A stretch of 33,724 nucleotides of DNA from a virus: IMG/VR virus record IMGVR_UViG_3300035698_035432, positions 1 through 33,724 of that record; one strand, written 5' to 3'. Below, one piece after another: positions 21,929 through 30,655 of the stretch (position 1 is its first letter; every line of letters begins with the position of its first letter). The translations under genes and the position numbers were made by a program. A model generated the notes under the pieces. The model saw only the letters and a list, made by a program, of their open reading frames with translations, was not told the origin of the DNA and made no database searches.

Positions 21929-22164
21929 GCGACAAGAAGGCTTCGGCGCCCAAGGCGCCCGACAAGAAGGCCGCCGCGCTCGAGCCCACCATTGAGGAGC
22001 ACGCCAGCTCTCTCCAGGTGGAGCCGGGCATCCTCGCCGCGCTCAAGCGGGCGAACAACTTGGGCGCCGGCAAGCGCATGGCGCGGGCAGAGTTCGACAC
22101 TCTCGTCCGGGGCGTCCTCGACGGGCCGCTCAATCAGCGTCGGCCGAGCAAAGGGGGTAAGTGA
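21925..22164 (+). CDS. Small protein before the sheath (Mu gp38-like position)
   Basis: A 79-residue protein, ATGA-overlapping its upstream gene and ending in TGATG at the sheath start. The first 25 residues are Lys/Ala/Pro-rich and probably disordered. The rest is a small helical unit (GILAALKRANNLGAGKRMARAEFDTLVRGVL). It occupies the place of Mu gp38, a small protein of unknown role. Function is unknown. Confidence 0.65.
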   Translation: MSDKKASAPKAPDKKAAALEPTIEEHASSLQVEPGILAALKRANNLGAGKRMARAEFDTLVRGVLDGPLNQRRPSKGGK

Positions 22165-23549
22165 TGCCGCTGCCTGATTTCACAAACGTGATTCGTTCGA
22201 ACGGCCTCGGTATCAACGGCGACTCGTTCGAGAACGTCCTCGCCGTCATCGGCTGCTGCTCGCTCGGCACGGCAGGCGACATCGTCGCCTTGTCCGATCT
22301 CGAAGAGGTGGCCGGAGCGCTGGGCACTGGCCCGCTCGCGGACTTCGTGGCGGACGCCCTCGGCGCCCGCGCGCCGCTGGTGCTCGCCTGTCGCGCCGAG
22401 TCCGTGACCGGTGCCAACGGCGAAGTCACCGAAGAAAAGACCGGAGACGGCACCGTAACGCCGAGCGGCGTTCCGCTCGACGATTACGATGTCGTCATCG
22501 AGATACTGAGCGACGGTGTCCTCAACGCGGCGACCTTCCGCTACTCACTGGACGGTGGCGACACTTGGTCGGACGCGCAGACGGTGCCGACCGACGGCGT
22601 CTACGAGATTCCGAACACGGGGATCACCGTGACCTTCGCGTGTACGGAGGGCTTCGACGACGGCGACCAATTCGAGTGGGCCGCGGCCGACACCGGCATG
22701 ACCCTCGCTACGATGAACGCGGCCATCGAGGCGCTGCGCGCTTCGTCTCAGCGCTTCTCGCTGCTCGGGGTGGCCGGCGAGTCGCTGTCCCCCGCCTGGA
22801 CGGCGCTGGACGGCAAGGCCGAGTTGTTCGCGGGAGACCACAAGTTCTTGCGCGTGATCTGTGAGGGGCCTGCAGCCAACGAGGACGAGACGGTCGCCGA
22901 GTGGGTGGACATGTGCCTCGAGGACGCCGACGGTTTCGCGTCGAACCGCGTCGGTCCGGTCGCGGCTCGCGGGCTCATCATCGACCAGCTCACAGGGGCG
23001 CAGGTCGAGCGCAACCTCGCCGGCATCTACGCCGGTCGGCTGTGCGCGTTGTCGTCCGTCCATACGTCCCCGGCCGAGGTGGCCCAGGGCTCCGTGTCGA
23101 ACATCGTCGAGCTCCGCCCGGCGGGTCTGACCGAGGCTCAGATCACCCAGCTCGACGCAGCTCGGTACGTCACGTTCCGGACGATCTCCGACCTCGACGG
23201 GTACTACGTAACGAACGGCCGCCTCATGGCCGCCACAACGAGCGACTTCCAGTACATCGAGCTCGGCCGCGTCATGGACAAGGCGGCGAGGCTCAGCCGT
23301 ATTGCGGGGCTGCAGCTGCTGCAGGGTGACGCCGACGACCGCGGCCAGGCCGCGCTCAAGAACGTCATGAAGGGGCCCCTCCGACGGATGCGTCAGACCG
23401 GAGAAATCACCGACTTCGAGGTCGTGATCCCCGCCGGGCAGGACGTGCTCGCGAGCGGTCGACTGTCGACCAAGGTGCGTATCCAACCGGTCGGCAAGCT
23501 GCGTTGGATCGAAAACGACATCGGGTTCTACAACCCGTACAGCGGATGA
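22164..23549 (+). CDS. Contractile tail sheath protein (DUF2586-like)
   Basis: A 461-residue protein. The N-terminus (FTNVIRSNGLGINGDSFENVLAVIGCCSLG) and the conserved C-terminal third are sheath-like: LDGYYVTNGRLMAATTSDFQYIELGRVMDKAAR (about 349-380) and LRRMRQTGEITDFEVVIP (about 413-430). An inserted beta-rich region at about 75-180 would project outward. The sheath contracts to drive the tube through the envelope; the next gene is the tube. It starts within the previous stop (TGATG). The DUF2586 assignment is by pattern and context. Confidence 0.85.
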   Translation: MPLPDFTNVIRSNGLGINGDSFENVLAVIGCCSLGTAGDIVALSDLEEVAGALGTGPLADFVADALGARAPLVLACRAESVTGANGEVTEEKTGDGTVTPSGVPLDDYDVVIEILSDGVLNAATFRYSLDGGDTWSDAQTVPTDGVYEIPNTGITVTFACTEGFDDGDQFEWAAADTGMTLATMNAAIEALRASSQRFSLLGVAGESLSPAWTALDGKAELFAGDHKFLRVICEGPAANEDETVAEWVDMCLEDADGFASNRVGPVAARGLIIDQLTGAQVERNLAGIYAGRLCALSSVHTSPAEVAQGSVSNIVELRPAGLTEAQITQLDAARYVTFRTISDLDGYYVTNGRLMAATTSDFQYIELGRVMDKAARLSRIAGLQLLQGDADDRGQAALKNVMKGPLRRMRQTGEITDFEVVIPAGQDVLASGRLSTKVRIQPVGKLRWIENDIGFYNPYSG

Positions 23550-23559
23550 GGAGGGCGTC

Positions 23560-24003
23560 GTGATCAACGGACGCGTCTACGATTTTCAGGCGATGGGTGT
23601 GAGCTTGTTCGGCGGTCTTCTCCAGGAGGACCTGACCGCCATAGACTACAGCGATCAGCAGACCAAGGAACACGCCCACGCCATCTCCAGCGCTGCCGCT
23701 CGTGGCATCGGTCGAGGGCGATACACAGCCTCCGGGCAGCTCAAGATGCTCCGCGAAGGCTTCGAGGATCTGTTGCGCGCGATCAGCGCGGCCGACGGCG
23801 GATCCAAAACTCTCTACGGCATCCAGTTCGAGGCCACCGTGTCCTACGGCGACGACGAGGCAGCTCTCGTTACGGACGAGCTCCCGCTGTGTGAGTTCAC
23901 GAAGATCGCGTCGGGCGCGAAGGAAGGGGACACCAAGAACGAGGTGACCCTCGATTTCATCATCATCGACCCCATCGTCTACAACGGCGTGTCCGCGGTG
24001 TAA
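23560..24003 (+). CDS. Tail tube protein
   Basis: A 147-residue protein with a GTG start and GAGGAGGG upstream. It reads as a beta-barrel tube subunit: INGRVYDFQAMGVSLFGG at the start, KEHAHAISSAAARGIGRGRYTASG in the middle, and TKNEVTLDFIIIDPIVYNG at the end. Size and position immediately after the sheath are as for Mu gpM and related myovirus tube proteins. It forms the inner conduit for DNA. Confidence 0.85.
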   Translation: MINGRVYDFQAMGVSLFGGLLQEDLTAIDYSDQQTKEHAHAISSAAARGIGRGRYTASGQLKMLREGFEDLLRAISAADGGSKTLYGIQFEATVSYGDDEAALVTDELPLCEFTKIASGAKEGDTKNEVTLDFIIIDPIVYNGVSAV

Positions 24004-24027
24004 GCGCGGAGCTCAGGAGAATCCCCC

Positions 24028-24411
24028 ATGGACAAGACCAACCCAGACACGACGACGCAGGCATCCTCGAGGACGGCGACGATCGACCCCTACGAGAGCG
24101 ATATCAAGCGGCGCCTGGACGCGGGCGAGAAGCTGGTCCATGCAACCGGCCATGACCTCGACACGGACCAGAACTACGACATGGTCTACGTCCGGCCGTC
24201 TGCCAATCACCTCGCTCGCTACATGCAGATGTCGCAGAGCCAGAACGCGTTCGCCGCGGGGAAGAGGTTGTGCTTGGACCTTACGGTCAAGCCGACCAAA
24301 CAAGAGCTGCGACGGCAGTTCGAGCGCGAGCCCGGCCTCGTCGTGAGCCTGACCGGCGACATGCTTCAGTCCGTAGGCGGGGGCATCAATTTCGAGCGAG
24401 CAGCCTTGTAG
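24028..24411 (+). CDS. Tail assembly chaperone, short form (Mu gp41-like)
   Basis: A 127-residue protein with AGGAG upstream, lying between tube and tape measure, where tailed phages place the chaperone pair. The sequence (LVHATGHDLDTDQNYDMVYVRPSANHLARYM, ELRRQFEREPGLVVSLTGDML) is mixed alpha/beta. Like other such genes it is followed by an out-of-frame continuation reached by a shift near its 3-prime end (see 24384-24611). The short form should be the abundant product that coats the tape measure. Confidence 0.7.
   Translation: MDKTNPDTTTQASSRTATIDPYESDIKRRLDAGEKLVHATGHDLDTDQNYDMVYVRPSANHLARYMQMSQSQNAFAAGKRLCLDLTVKPTKQELRRQFEREPGLVVSLTGDMLQSVGGGINFERAAL
24376..24384 (+). other. Candidate -1 frameshift region in the tail chaperone gene
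   Basis: The zero-frame codons GGC GGG GGC hold a run of five G at 24379-24383, nine codons before the short form's stop. A -1 shift here enters the frame open to 24611. It is not a perfect X-XXY-YYZ heptamer, so the exact slip point is uncertain. Confidence 0.45.
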
Positions 24412-24611
24412 ACGAGGAGCTGGGGCGGCTGCGAGAGGACTACTTCGCCCAGCTCCAGCTTCTCGTCGCCGTGGAGTTCGGACGCCCGTTGGCTGAGGTC
24501 GAGGGCCTGGAGTTCACGGAGCTCGCCAGCCTAGCTGCGCGAGCGCATTGGCTCGAGGAGCGTCGGGTGTCCGTCATTGAGGCTGCGATCCGCAGGGTAC
24601 TGAGAGGGTAG
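24384..24611 (+). CDS. Frameshift extension of the tail assembly chaperone
   Basis: About 75 codons in the -1 frame relative to the short form. They read HQFRASSLVDEELGRL and continue with a helical acidic domain (EDYFAQLQLLVAVEFGRPLAEV, EFTELASLAARAHWLEERR). No ATG, GTG or TTG with a ribosome site lies at the start of this frame, so it is probably made only by frameshifting. It ends four bases before the tape measure start, as expected for the T-type part of G/GT chaperones. Mu is reported to use a -2 shift for the equivalent gene. Confidence 0.6.
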   Translation, partial: HQFRASSLVDEELGRLREDYFAQLQLLVAVEFGRPLAEVEGLEFTELASLAARAHWLEERRVSVIEAAIRRVLRG

Positions 24612-24615
24612 CGTC

Positions 24616-26673
24616 GTGTTCGGAGGCATGTTCAAAGCTGGTTTGATGCTGTCGTTGGCGGACCGGATCTCGGGGCCCATGCAGCGCGTGATCGGCAACA
24701 TGTCCAAGATGCAGGCCGCCACGGACAGGCAGAACAAGCGGCTTGTGACGATGGGCACGCGCATGTCCAAGGTTGGCGGCGGCATGACGAAGTTCGGTGC
24801 CGTCGGGACCGTGGCATTCGGTGCCGCTCTCCGCCCCGTCATGACGATCGAAGACGAACTCGCGAAGGTGCAGACCGTCGCGGCGGGGACCCTGGGATCC
24901 GTTGAGGCCGACGTCAACGCTGTCAAAGAGGCAGGATTCGCATGGGGGCGCCAGCACAAACAAGGTGCGGCGCAGTTTATCGCGACCAGCTACGACATGA
25001 TTTCTGCGGGATTGGACACGCGAGCCGCCATCGAGGCGACGCAGACGTCTATGACCGTAGCGACCGCGACCATCGGCAAGAACCGGGAGTCGGCGCAACT
25101 GCTATCCAGCGTCTACCTCAACATGGGCGACCGCATGGCGCCGGTCGCTGACGAGATGGGACGCATTGGCGACCAGATTACGAAGACGCAACAGCTCTTC
25201 AAATTCGCGGATCTGGGACAGCTCGCCGAGGGCCTGAAGTACGGGGTGCCCGCCGCGAAGGTCGCCAACCTGTCGTTGGACCAGCTGCTCGTGGCTGTCG
25301 GCCAGCTCAACAACGCGGGGCTCGAGGGAGGCCAAGCCGGCACGGCATTCGCTGCGTCGCTCCGGCAAATGGACAAGGCCGCGGGTGCGCTGGGATTCAC
25401 CGTCGTACGCACGTCGGACGGTTCACTCGACCTGGTCGCCACACTCGACAATCTGAAAGGCACAGTCGGTTCGTTTGCGTCGATGTCCGCCGAGACTCGC
25501 ATGGCGCTCCAGACCGCGTTCGGCGATGAAGGGCTGCGGGCAATATCGGCGATGGTCGACAAGACGGGCGAGATGCGAACGCAACTCGACCAGGTCGCTC
25601 AGTCTGCCGGGGCGGCAGCCAAGGCACAGGCCATCATCGAAGGGCGCGGCAGCGGGCGACTCCATGTCCTGAAGAACAAGGCAATTGAGATGCTGTATCG
25701 GGTCGGCCTCAAGGCGCTGCCGATCCTCGAGCGCTTGCTGCCTGTCATCGAGAAGGTAGCCGACAGTGTGCTGGGGTTCGTGGAGGCCAACCCAGGCCTT
25801 GCCGAAATGGCCGTCAAGATAGGCCTCATCGGGTCGATGGCGAACCTCGTGCTGGGGCCCATCCTCAGCTTGGGTGGCGGCATCATGCAGCTCGTCGGCA
25901 AGACGGGCCTTCTGTCCAAGGGCATGGGTCTGTTCGGTCTCCGTGGGGCCGCGGGCGCAGGACAAGCCGCAGCTGGCGTTGGCAAGGTGTCAACTGCCGC
26001 CACCGCCGCTGGCGGTCGCATGGCCGCAGCTTTCGGCAGAGTTGGTGGAGGCCTGAAGACTCTCGCCGGCACCCTCGCCGGCAAAGTTGCCTTGGCCGTC
26101 GGAATGTTCATCACCGCGTCTCGCGTGTTGGGTCCGATAGGCCGGCGTCTGATTGGTAACGCCGACATCAGCGCCAGCACCAACCGGGCGCAGGAATTGG
26201 AGGCCCGAGCGGCGTCATCGCTAGGTCGCAAACAGGTAAGCCACGAGGACAAGCTGCGGGCCCAAGAGATGATGGAGCGCGGCGCCTACCTCCGAGCCCG
26301 CTCTCTCGATATCGCCCACGACGTGCGGCACGGCAGCGGCTTCGGCGGAGACATCAACGGCGAGATGTACGGAGGGGTGCTTGGCGGCGGTGCGCCGGCC
26401 AAAGCACCCAGGCAAATGTACGTTGGCGGGCGGGGTGCGGTCGACGTCGTGCGTCCTCCGGGGGGGAGACCCGCGGGGCTTCAGTCCGCGGGAGCTGCCG
26501 GCGAAACTCTGCGGGTCCAGGACAAAGACTCCCGTGACATCCAACAGCGGATGGTCACGCTCCTTGAGGAGATGGCTCGCCAGAATCCGGAAATCACAGT
26601 GAACGTCGAGCAGACGGGTGCAACGGACGGGTCCTTCGTCGGCCAAGCCGCCCGGGCGGGAGCGACACCGTAA
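24616..26673 (+). CDS. Tail tape measure protein (TP901 type)
   Basis: A 685-residue protein with a GTG start. Residues about 70-350 match the TP901 tape-measure core (EDELAKVQTVAAGT, AAQFIATSYDMISAGLDTRAA, LNNAGLEGGQAGTAF, MALQTAFGDEGLRAISAMVD). Residues about 396-515 are hydrophobic and Gly/Ala-rich (IGLIGSMANLVLGPILSLGGG, VALAVGMFITASRVLG), typical of the part that enters the inner membrane during ejection. The chain length sets tail length. It overlaps the next start by TAATG. Confidence 0.93.
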   Translation: MFGGMFKAGLMLSLADRISGPMQRVIGNMSKMQAATDRQNKRLVTMGTRMSKVGGGMTKFGAVGTVAFGAALRPVMTIEDELAKVQTVAAGTLGSVEADVNAVKEAGFAWGRQHKQGAAQFIATSYDMISAGLDTRAAIEATQTSMTVATATIGKNRESAQLLSSVYLNMGDRMAPVADEMGRIGDQITKTQQLFKFADLGQLAEGLKYGVPAAKVANLSLDQLLVAVGQLNNAGLEGGQAGTAFAASLRQMDKAAGALGFTVVRTSDGSLDLVATLDNLKGTVGSFASMSAETRMALQTAFGDEGLRAISAMVDKTGEMRTQLDQVAQSAGAAAKAQAIIEGRGSGRLHVLKNKAIEMLYRVGLKALPILERLLPVIEKVADSVLGFVEANPGLAEMAVKIGLIGSMANLVLGPILSLGGGIMQLVGKTGLLSKGMGLFGLRGAAGAGQAAAGVGKVSTAATAAGGRMAAAFGRVGGGLKTLAGTLAGKVALAVGMFITASRVLGPIGRRLIGNADISASTNRAQELEARAASSLGRKQVSHEDKLRAQEMMERGAYLRARSLDIAHDVRHGSGFGGDINGEMYGGVLGGGAPAKAPRQMYVGGRGAVDVVRPPGGRPAGLQSAGAAGETLRVQDKDSRDIQQRMVTLLEEMARQNPEITVNVEQTGATDGSFVGQAARAGATP

Positions 26674-27503
26674 TGGGTACGTCGTTCGAGACCATCTCCA
26701 GTGCTGGCGCGATCCGTCTCGGGGGCATCGATCTGCCAGGTCACGAGCAGGCCATCCGTGTCGAGGGTACGGTCTTCCGTCGCAACAACAACGTTCCCGG
26801 CCGCTCGGGAGCGTACCGGCAGCCTTTGGGATACGAAGATGCGACCGTGGCGTTGCGCCTTCTGTTTCTGGACAACGAAGCGGGCCGCACGGAACTGACG
26901 CAACTCTATCAGATGGAGTCGCTGTTCAAGGCCGTCGACAGCTCCGCGAAACCCGAAGTTGTTCGCCTCGTCAACGCCCATACCGCAGCGCGCGGGATAG
27001 TCCACGTCGTGTGGAGCCGCCTGTCGAGCCGAGAGAGCGTCGACCGTGGGGGCATAGAGGCCACCATCGAGTTGCTGCAGCACCGACCCGAAATCATCGA
27101 AAAGGAACTCGCGGCGATCCGGGCCAAGAAGTGGCTCCAGGAAAAGACCGACGAGTTGGCCAGCGAGACGGCGACGTTCCTCACGAACTTCGCGGGCGGC
27201 CACTATGTGGGCCCCGCGGTCCAAGGTGTGGCGGACAGCGTGACGGGGTCTGCTGCGTGGCAGCAGCTGTCCAGTGGTTGGCAGTACGCTTCCGCCGACA
27301 TCAGCGGCGGGGAGTCGGGCACGTGGAAGACGAGTCAGTTGGAGGCGGACTACAACCTGCAGTACGCGGAACAGCAGCGAGCGGAGCAGCGGCGCGCGCA
27401 GGAGCAAGCAGTCTCAGACAGCGCGCGAGTGCGAGCGGAGCGCCGCGCAGAAGATGCCGAAAAATGGCGTAAACAGAGAATGGAAAATCTGCTGCTTCGG
27501 TGA
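26673..27503 (+). CDS. Putative baseplate/tail protein in the Mu gp43 (N) position
   Basis: A 276-residue protein coupled to the tape measure gene. Residues about 10-170 are beta-rich (AIRLGGIDLPGHEQAIRVEG, NVPGRSGAYRQPLGYEDATVAL). The last 60 residues form a very charged helix rich in Gln/Arg/Glu (YAEQQRAEQRRAQEQAV onward), likely a coiled coil. In Mu this slot holds the DNA circularisation protein N, a baseplate component. Sequence alone does not confirm homology; a baseplate role is inferred from order. Confidence 0.6.
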   Translation: MGTSFETISSAGAIRLGGIDLPGHEQAIRVEGTVFRRNNNVPGRSGAYRQPLGYEDATVALRLLFLDNEAGRTELTQLYQMESLFKAVDSSAKPEVVRLVNAHTAARGIVHVVWSRLSSRESVDRGGIEATIELLQHRPEIIEKELAAIRAKKWLQEKTDELASETATFLTNFAGGHYVGPAVQGVADSVTGSAAWQQLSSGWQYASADISGGESGTWKTSQLEADYNLQYAEQQRAEQRRAQEQAVSDSARVRAERRAEDAEKWRKQRMENLLLR

Positions 27504-27531
27504 CTGAGGACACGCAAGGGACGGGAGCACT

Positions 27532-28332
27532 ATGAGCGAGTTGTTGCGACACACCCCAGACTGGGACGTGAAAATCGGCGATTGGTCCGTGGACCGACTG
27601 CTCGAGTTGCGCCTTGTGTCGGGTCGTTCGCAACCGCTGGCCTCGTGCACGTTGGCCATCGACAACACCGACGGGCGTACGGGGTCTGTGGACCCTGGGA
27701 CGCTCATCGCCGTCGGTCTCGGAGACCGAACCACGGCCCTGCGGCCGGTGTTCGCCGGGCAGATTGATCGGTCGAGTCCGTCTCATCGCCTCGAGCTCGA
27801 GGCGCGCGACCAGATGCTCCAGCTACACCGACTCACCGTGACCCGCCAATGGCTCCGAGTCACTCCTCAAGAGGTCGCTCGACAGCTCGTTCGCGAGGCG
27901 GGAGTCCAGGCGACGATCTATGGTGGCGAACTTCCCCGCAGGCACGCCGTTGTGTCAGCGGGCCGGACCGCGCTGCAGGTGCTGCAGGACATGGCCGCCA
28001 CGTGGGGACTCGACTGGGACCTCTACTGCGACGGGATGGGCGCCATTTGGTGGGGCCCGTGGGACGAGTCGCCCAGAGCCCGTCAGTCGATTGAGGCTGG
28101 CCCGGTGACCTATCGCTACGGCGAGGACCTCCTGGAGCTCGAGCCGGCCGAAGACGGCGAGCGCGGCCGGGCGAGATGCAAACTGTCTCCGGAGATTGAG
28201 CACTCGACGGTCTGCTTGCTCGCGGACTCGCGCTACTGGCAGCGTCGAATGCTCGCGCGGATCGAACAGGTGCGCCATTACGTCGGTGAGGCGGGGTCGC
28301 ACACCGAGTTCTATTGGAGCCCATTGATATGA
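27532..28332 (+). CDS. Baseplate hub protein (Mu gpP / phage late control D-like)
   Basis: A 266-residue protein with GGGAG upstream. The beta-rich plan and several segments (VDRLLELRLVSGRSQPLASCTLAIDN, LRPVFAGQIDRSSPSHRLELEARDQM, VARQLVREAGVQATI, ALQVLQDMAATWGLDWDLYCDG) match hub proteins of the gp27/gpD family. These form the trimeric centre of the baseplate onto which the spike docks. It overlaps the spike gene by ATGA. Confidence 0.85.
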   Translation: MSELLRHTPDWDVKIGDWSVDRLLELRLVSGRSQPLASCTLAIDNTDGRTGSVDPGTLIAVGLGDRTTALRPVFAGQIDRSSPSHRLELEARDQMLQLHRLTVTRQWLRVTPQEVARQLVREAGVQATIYGGELPRRHAVVSAGRTALQVLQDMAATWGLDWDLYCDGMGAIWWGPWDESPRARQSIEAGPVTYRYGEDLLELEPAEDGERGRARCKLSPEIEHSTVCLLADSRYWQRRMLARIEQVRHYVGEAGSHTEFYWSPLI

Positions 28333-28871
28333 AGATGAGCGAACGCGACCGACAGGCCTTCGAGGCTCTCGTCCGGCGCTTGGCGCCGACGCCACTGCCG
28401 ACGGTATTGGCTCGGGTAGTGGAGAGCCCTCCTACCTCGGCCGGCACGGCCGACGCGCTCCGGCCGCGCTACGTCGTGGCTGTTCAGGTGCTCGGGCCCG
28501 ACGGCTCGGACGATCTCGAGTGGCCCGTGCTGCACGAGGTGCCGGTCTCCCACTTGTGGGCTGGTCAGGGCACGGGCGTGTGGGCTCTGCCGGCGGAGGG
28601 GAGCATCGTCCGTCTCGACTGGGACTACGGGGACGCCTGCCGCCCCTGCGTGGTCGGGATCGTGCAGGACGGTCAGGACGTCCCCGAGCATGCCCAGGGG
28701 GAGCTCATCGTGACCCAGGGTGGCCAGGTCCGCTTGCGAATCCTGTCTGACGGAACGGTCGAGCTGGGCGGAGGTGTCCAGCTGCCGAGTGGTGTCGTTC
28801 GGCAGTGCGACGTGTGTGCGCTTACGGGCGTTGGCCACGCCGCCGCAAGCCAGGAGGTCAAGGCGCGATGA
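28329..28871 (+). CDS. Baseplate spike/assembly protein (Mu gp45, gpV-like)
   Basis: A 180-residue protein. After a helical N-terminus (MSERDRQAFEALVRRL) an OB-fold-like section follows (VLARVVESPP, WPVLHEVPVSHLW, GVWALPAEGSIVRLDW). A C-terminal beta-helix needle is suggested by GELIVTQGGQVRLRILSDGTVELGG. The end, CDVCALTGVGHAAASQEV, resembles the tips of gpV/gp45 spikes. It would puncture the outer membrane at the tail tip. Confidence 0.85.
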   Translation: MKMSERDRQAFEALVRRLAPTPLPTVLARVVESPPTSAGTADALRPRYVVAVQVLGPDGSDDLEWPVLHEVPVSHLWAGQGTGVWALPAEGSIVRLDWDYGDACRPCVVGIVQDGQDVPEHAQGELIVTQGGQVRLRILSDGTVELGGGVQLPSGVVRQCDVCALTGVGHAAASQEVKAR

Positions 28872-29065
28872 CGTCGGCGGAGTACATGGCCGAGGTCGCC
28901 CTTGCGGCGCTCCCCGAACAGGCCGCGAGTGAGGGCGTCGAGATCGATTTGGACAACGCTCCGATGTCGAGGGCCTTGCTCAAATCCATCATGATCGGAG
29001 TCTACGCAGGGATGCAGCTTCTCGATGACATCACGGGCCAGCCGCCCAGCGTGGGGCACCGATGA
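28868..29065 (+). CDS. Small baseplate-region protein, unknown
   Basis: A 65-residue helical protein whose ATG overlaps the spike stop and whose stop overlaps the next ATG. It has the acidic segment EGVEIDLDNAPMSRALLKS and a weakly hydrophobic helix (IMIGVYAGMQLLDDI). No family is recognised. Tight coupling on both sides supports translation. Confidence 0.6.
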   Translation: MTSAEYMAEVALAALPEQAASEGVEIDLDNAPMSRALLKSIMIGVYAGMQLLDDITGQPPSVGHR

Positions 29066-29478
29066 CAGCTCATCTCGGAACCGACATAGCCCTGTCAGAG
29101 GCCGGTGACGTCGTCGTCTCGGCGTCCGGCGACGTGCAGCTCGTCACGGGTCGGGCTTGTCTGGCCCAGGACCTGGCGTTGCGATTGGGGACACCTCGCG
29201 GCGGCTTGCTCGACCACCTGGCGTATGGCTGTGACGCCGTCACGCTGCTGCAGAGTGATGACGCCGATATCAACCGATTGGACCTGCAGCTGCAGCTCGA
29301 GGAGTCCTGTCGGGCGGACCCACGCGTCGACCGCGCCTCCGCGACGGTTGAGACCTGGGGACGCGATAGTGTCCGCGTCCGACTGTCTGTATGGCCGCTC
29401 GACGACGACGACAACCCGCTGAATCTCGTCATCGGATATGGCGTGGACGGCGTCACCACGGAGGTGCTGTATGGCTGA
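29062..29478 (+). CDS. Baseplate wedge protein, gp25/gpW-like (Mu gp46)
   Basis: A 138-residue protein. The core shows the gp25-like wedge fold: GDVQLVTGRACLAQDLALRLGTPRGGLL (about 29-56), INRLDLQLQLEESCRADPRVDRASA (about 72-96), then VRVRLSVWPLDDDDNPLNLVIG. gp25/gpW proteins link the hub to the baseplate J-like protein and start sheath polymerisation. Its 3-prime end overlaps the next gene by eight bases. Confidence 0.88.
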   Translation: MTAHLGTDIALSEAGDVVVSASGDVQLVTGRACLAQDLALRLGTPRGGLLDHLAYGCDAVTLLQSDDADINRLDLQLQLEESCRADPRVDRASATVETWGRDSVRVRLSVWPLDDDDNPLNLVIGYGVDGVTTEVLYG

Positions 29479-30655
29479 GCCCAACTGGCGAGCGCTCGTC
29501 GGAGCACGGACGCACACAGAGCTCGTGGAGCGGGCTCTGACTGAACTCGCGGACAGTGGCACGGCCATAACCAACCTCAACGTCGGAGGGCTGTGGCGCA
29601 CGCTCACGGAGTTCGCCATGCGCCCACTAGCTTGGGTCTGGGACGACCTGGCGACTTTGCTCCGCAACGGCTATCGCCGCTATGCGGACGCCCCGTATAT
29701 CGACCTCGCGATGGACGACCTCGGCCTCGAGCGGCTCGAGGAGCTCGCGACCGTTGGACAACTCCGGTTCGTGCGGACGGCCGGCGGCTCAGGGAACGTC
29801 GTAATTCCAGCTGACGTCGTGGCTGCGACGCAAGTGAGCGCCAGCGGAGAAGTGCTCAGGTACTTGGTTACCACGCAGACCGTCCTCGTCGACGGCGATG
29901 ACTGTGTGCTCGTGCCGATAGAGGCGGAGACGGTCGGAGCGGCCTACAACGTATCTGCCGGCCTGATCACGGAGTTGTCGACGCCCATCGTGGGGATCGG
30001 CAGCGTCACAAACGACGAGGATTGGATCACGACAGAAGGACGAGACGAGGAAGACACCGAAGCGTACCGAGCTCGCGGGGACAACCGCTGGCCTCAGCTG
30101 AGCCGCGGAGCGACAGCGGACGCCTACAAAGGATGGGCCCTTGATGCGGGTGCTGTGTCGGCATCCGTCGACGACCTCCACCCTCGCGGTCCCGGCACGG
30201 TAGACGTCGTGATCACGGGGCCAGACGGCATGCCATCGTCGGCGCTGCTAGCGGCCGTCCAGGCCTACATTGACGACGGCCGAGCGCCCCAGTGCGTAGA
30301 TGTCCTCGTCAGAGCTCCGAGCGCGCTGTCTATCGATGTCGTCCTTGCCATCGTCGCCCACCCCGACACGGACGACGCTCGCGTCGAGGCCATGGAGACC
30401 GAGGGGGCCGCGCGTGTCGTGGCGTTCTTCGACGGCGCCGAGGCTGGCGAGCTCGCCGACGATGAGTCGGCCGTGACGGGCCTGGGTTCAGGCGACGACT
30501 TTGCCCTCGGCCGACTGCTCGGCCTGGTCGCGAAGATGCGCGACTTGTATGACGTCGAGGCGCCGGACGGCCAGGCGTCGGTCAGCGTGGCTGCGGACGA
30601 GCTCGCCGTGCTTGGCGGCGTGACAGTCAGTGTCACGCGGGCGGGAGCGCGCTAA
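29471..30655 (+). CDS. Baseplate J-like protein (Mu gp47)
   Basis: A 394-residue protein, ATG at 29471. It has the baseplate J plan: a helical N-part with GLWRTLTEFAMRPLAWVWDDLATLL, a beta domain GQLRFVRTAGGSGNVVIPAD (about 97-116), the conserved TEGRDEEDTEAYRARGDNRWP segment (about 193-213), and PGTVDVVITGPDGMPSSALLAAVQAYIDD (about 236-264). It forms the wedge periphery that triggers sheath contraction. It overlaps the next gene by TAATG. Confidence 0.92.
   Translation: MAEPNWRALVGARTHTELVERALTELADSGTAITNLNVGGLWRTLTEFAMRPLAWVWDDLATLLRNGYRRYADAPYIDLAMDDLGLERLEELATVGQLRFVRTAGGSGNVVIPADVVAATQVSASGEVLRYLVTTQTVLVDGDDCVLVPIEAETVGAAYNVSAGLITELSTPIVGIGSVTNDEDWITTEGRDEEDTEAYRARGDNRWPQLSRGATADAYKGWALDAGAVSASVDDLHPRGPGTVDVVITGPDGMPSSALLAAVQAYIDDGRAPQCVDVLVRAPSALSIDVVLAIVAHPDTDDARVEAMETEGAARVVAFFDGAEAGELADDESAVTGLGSGDDFALGRLLGLVAKMRDLYDVEAPDGQASVSVAADELAVLGGVTVSVTRAGAR

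Noticed and set aside
24270-24383. Upstream part of the second chaperone frame as an independent protein start
   Set aside because: It is Arg-rich shadow sequence inside the first chaperone ORF, with no ribosome site; only the portion near and after the stop looks protein-like.
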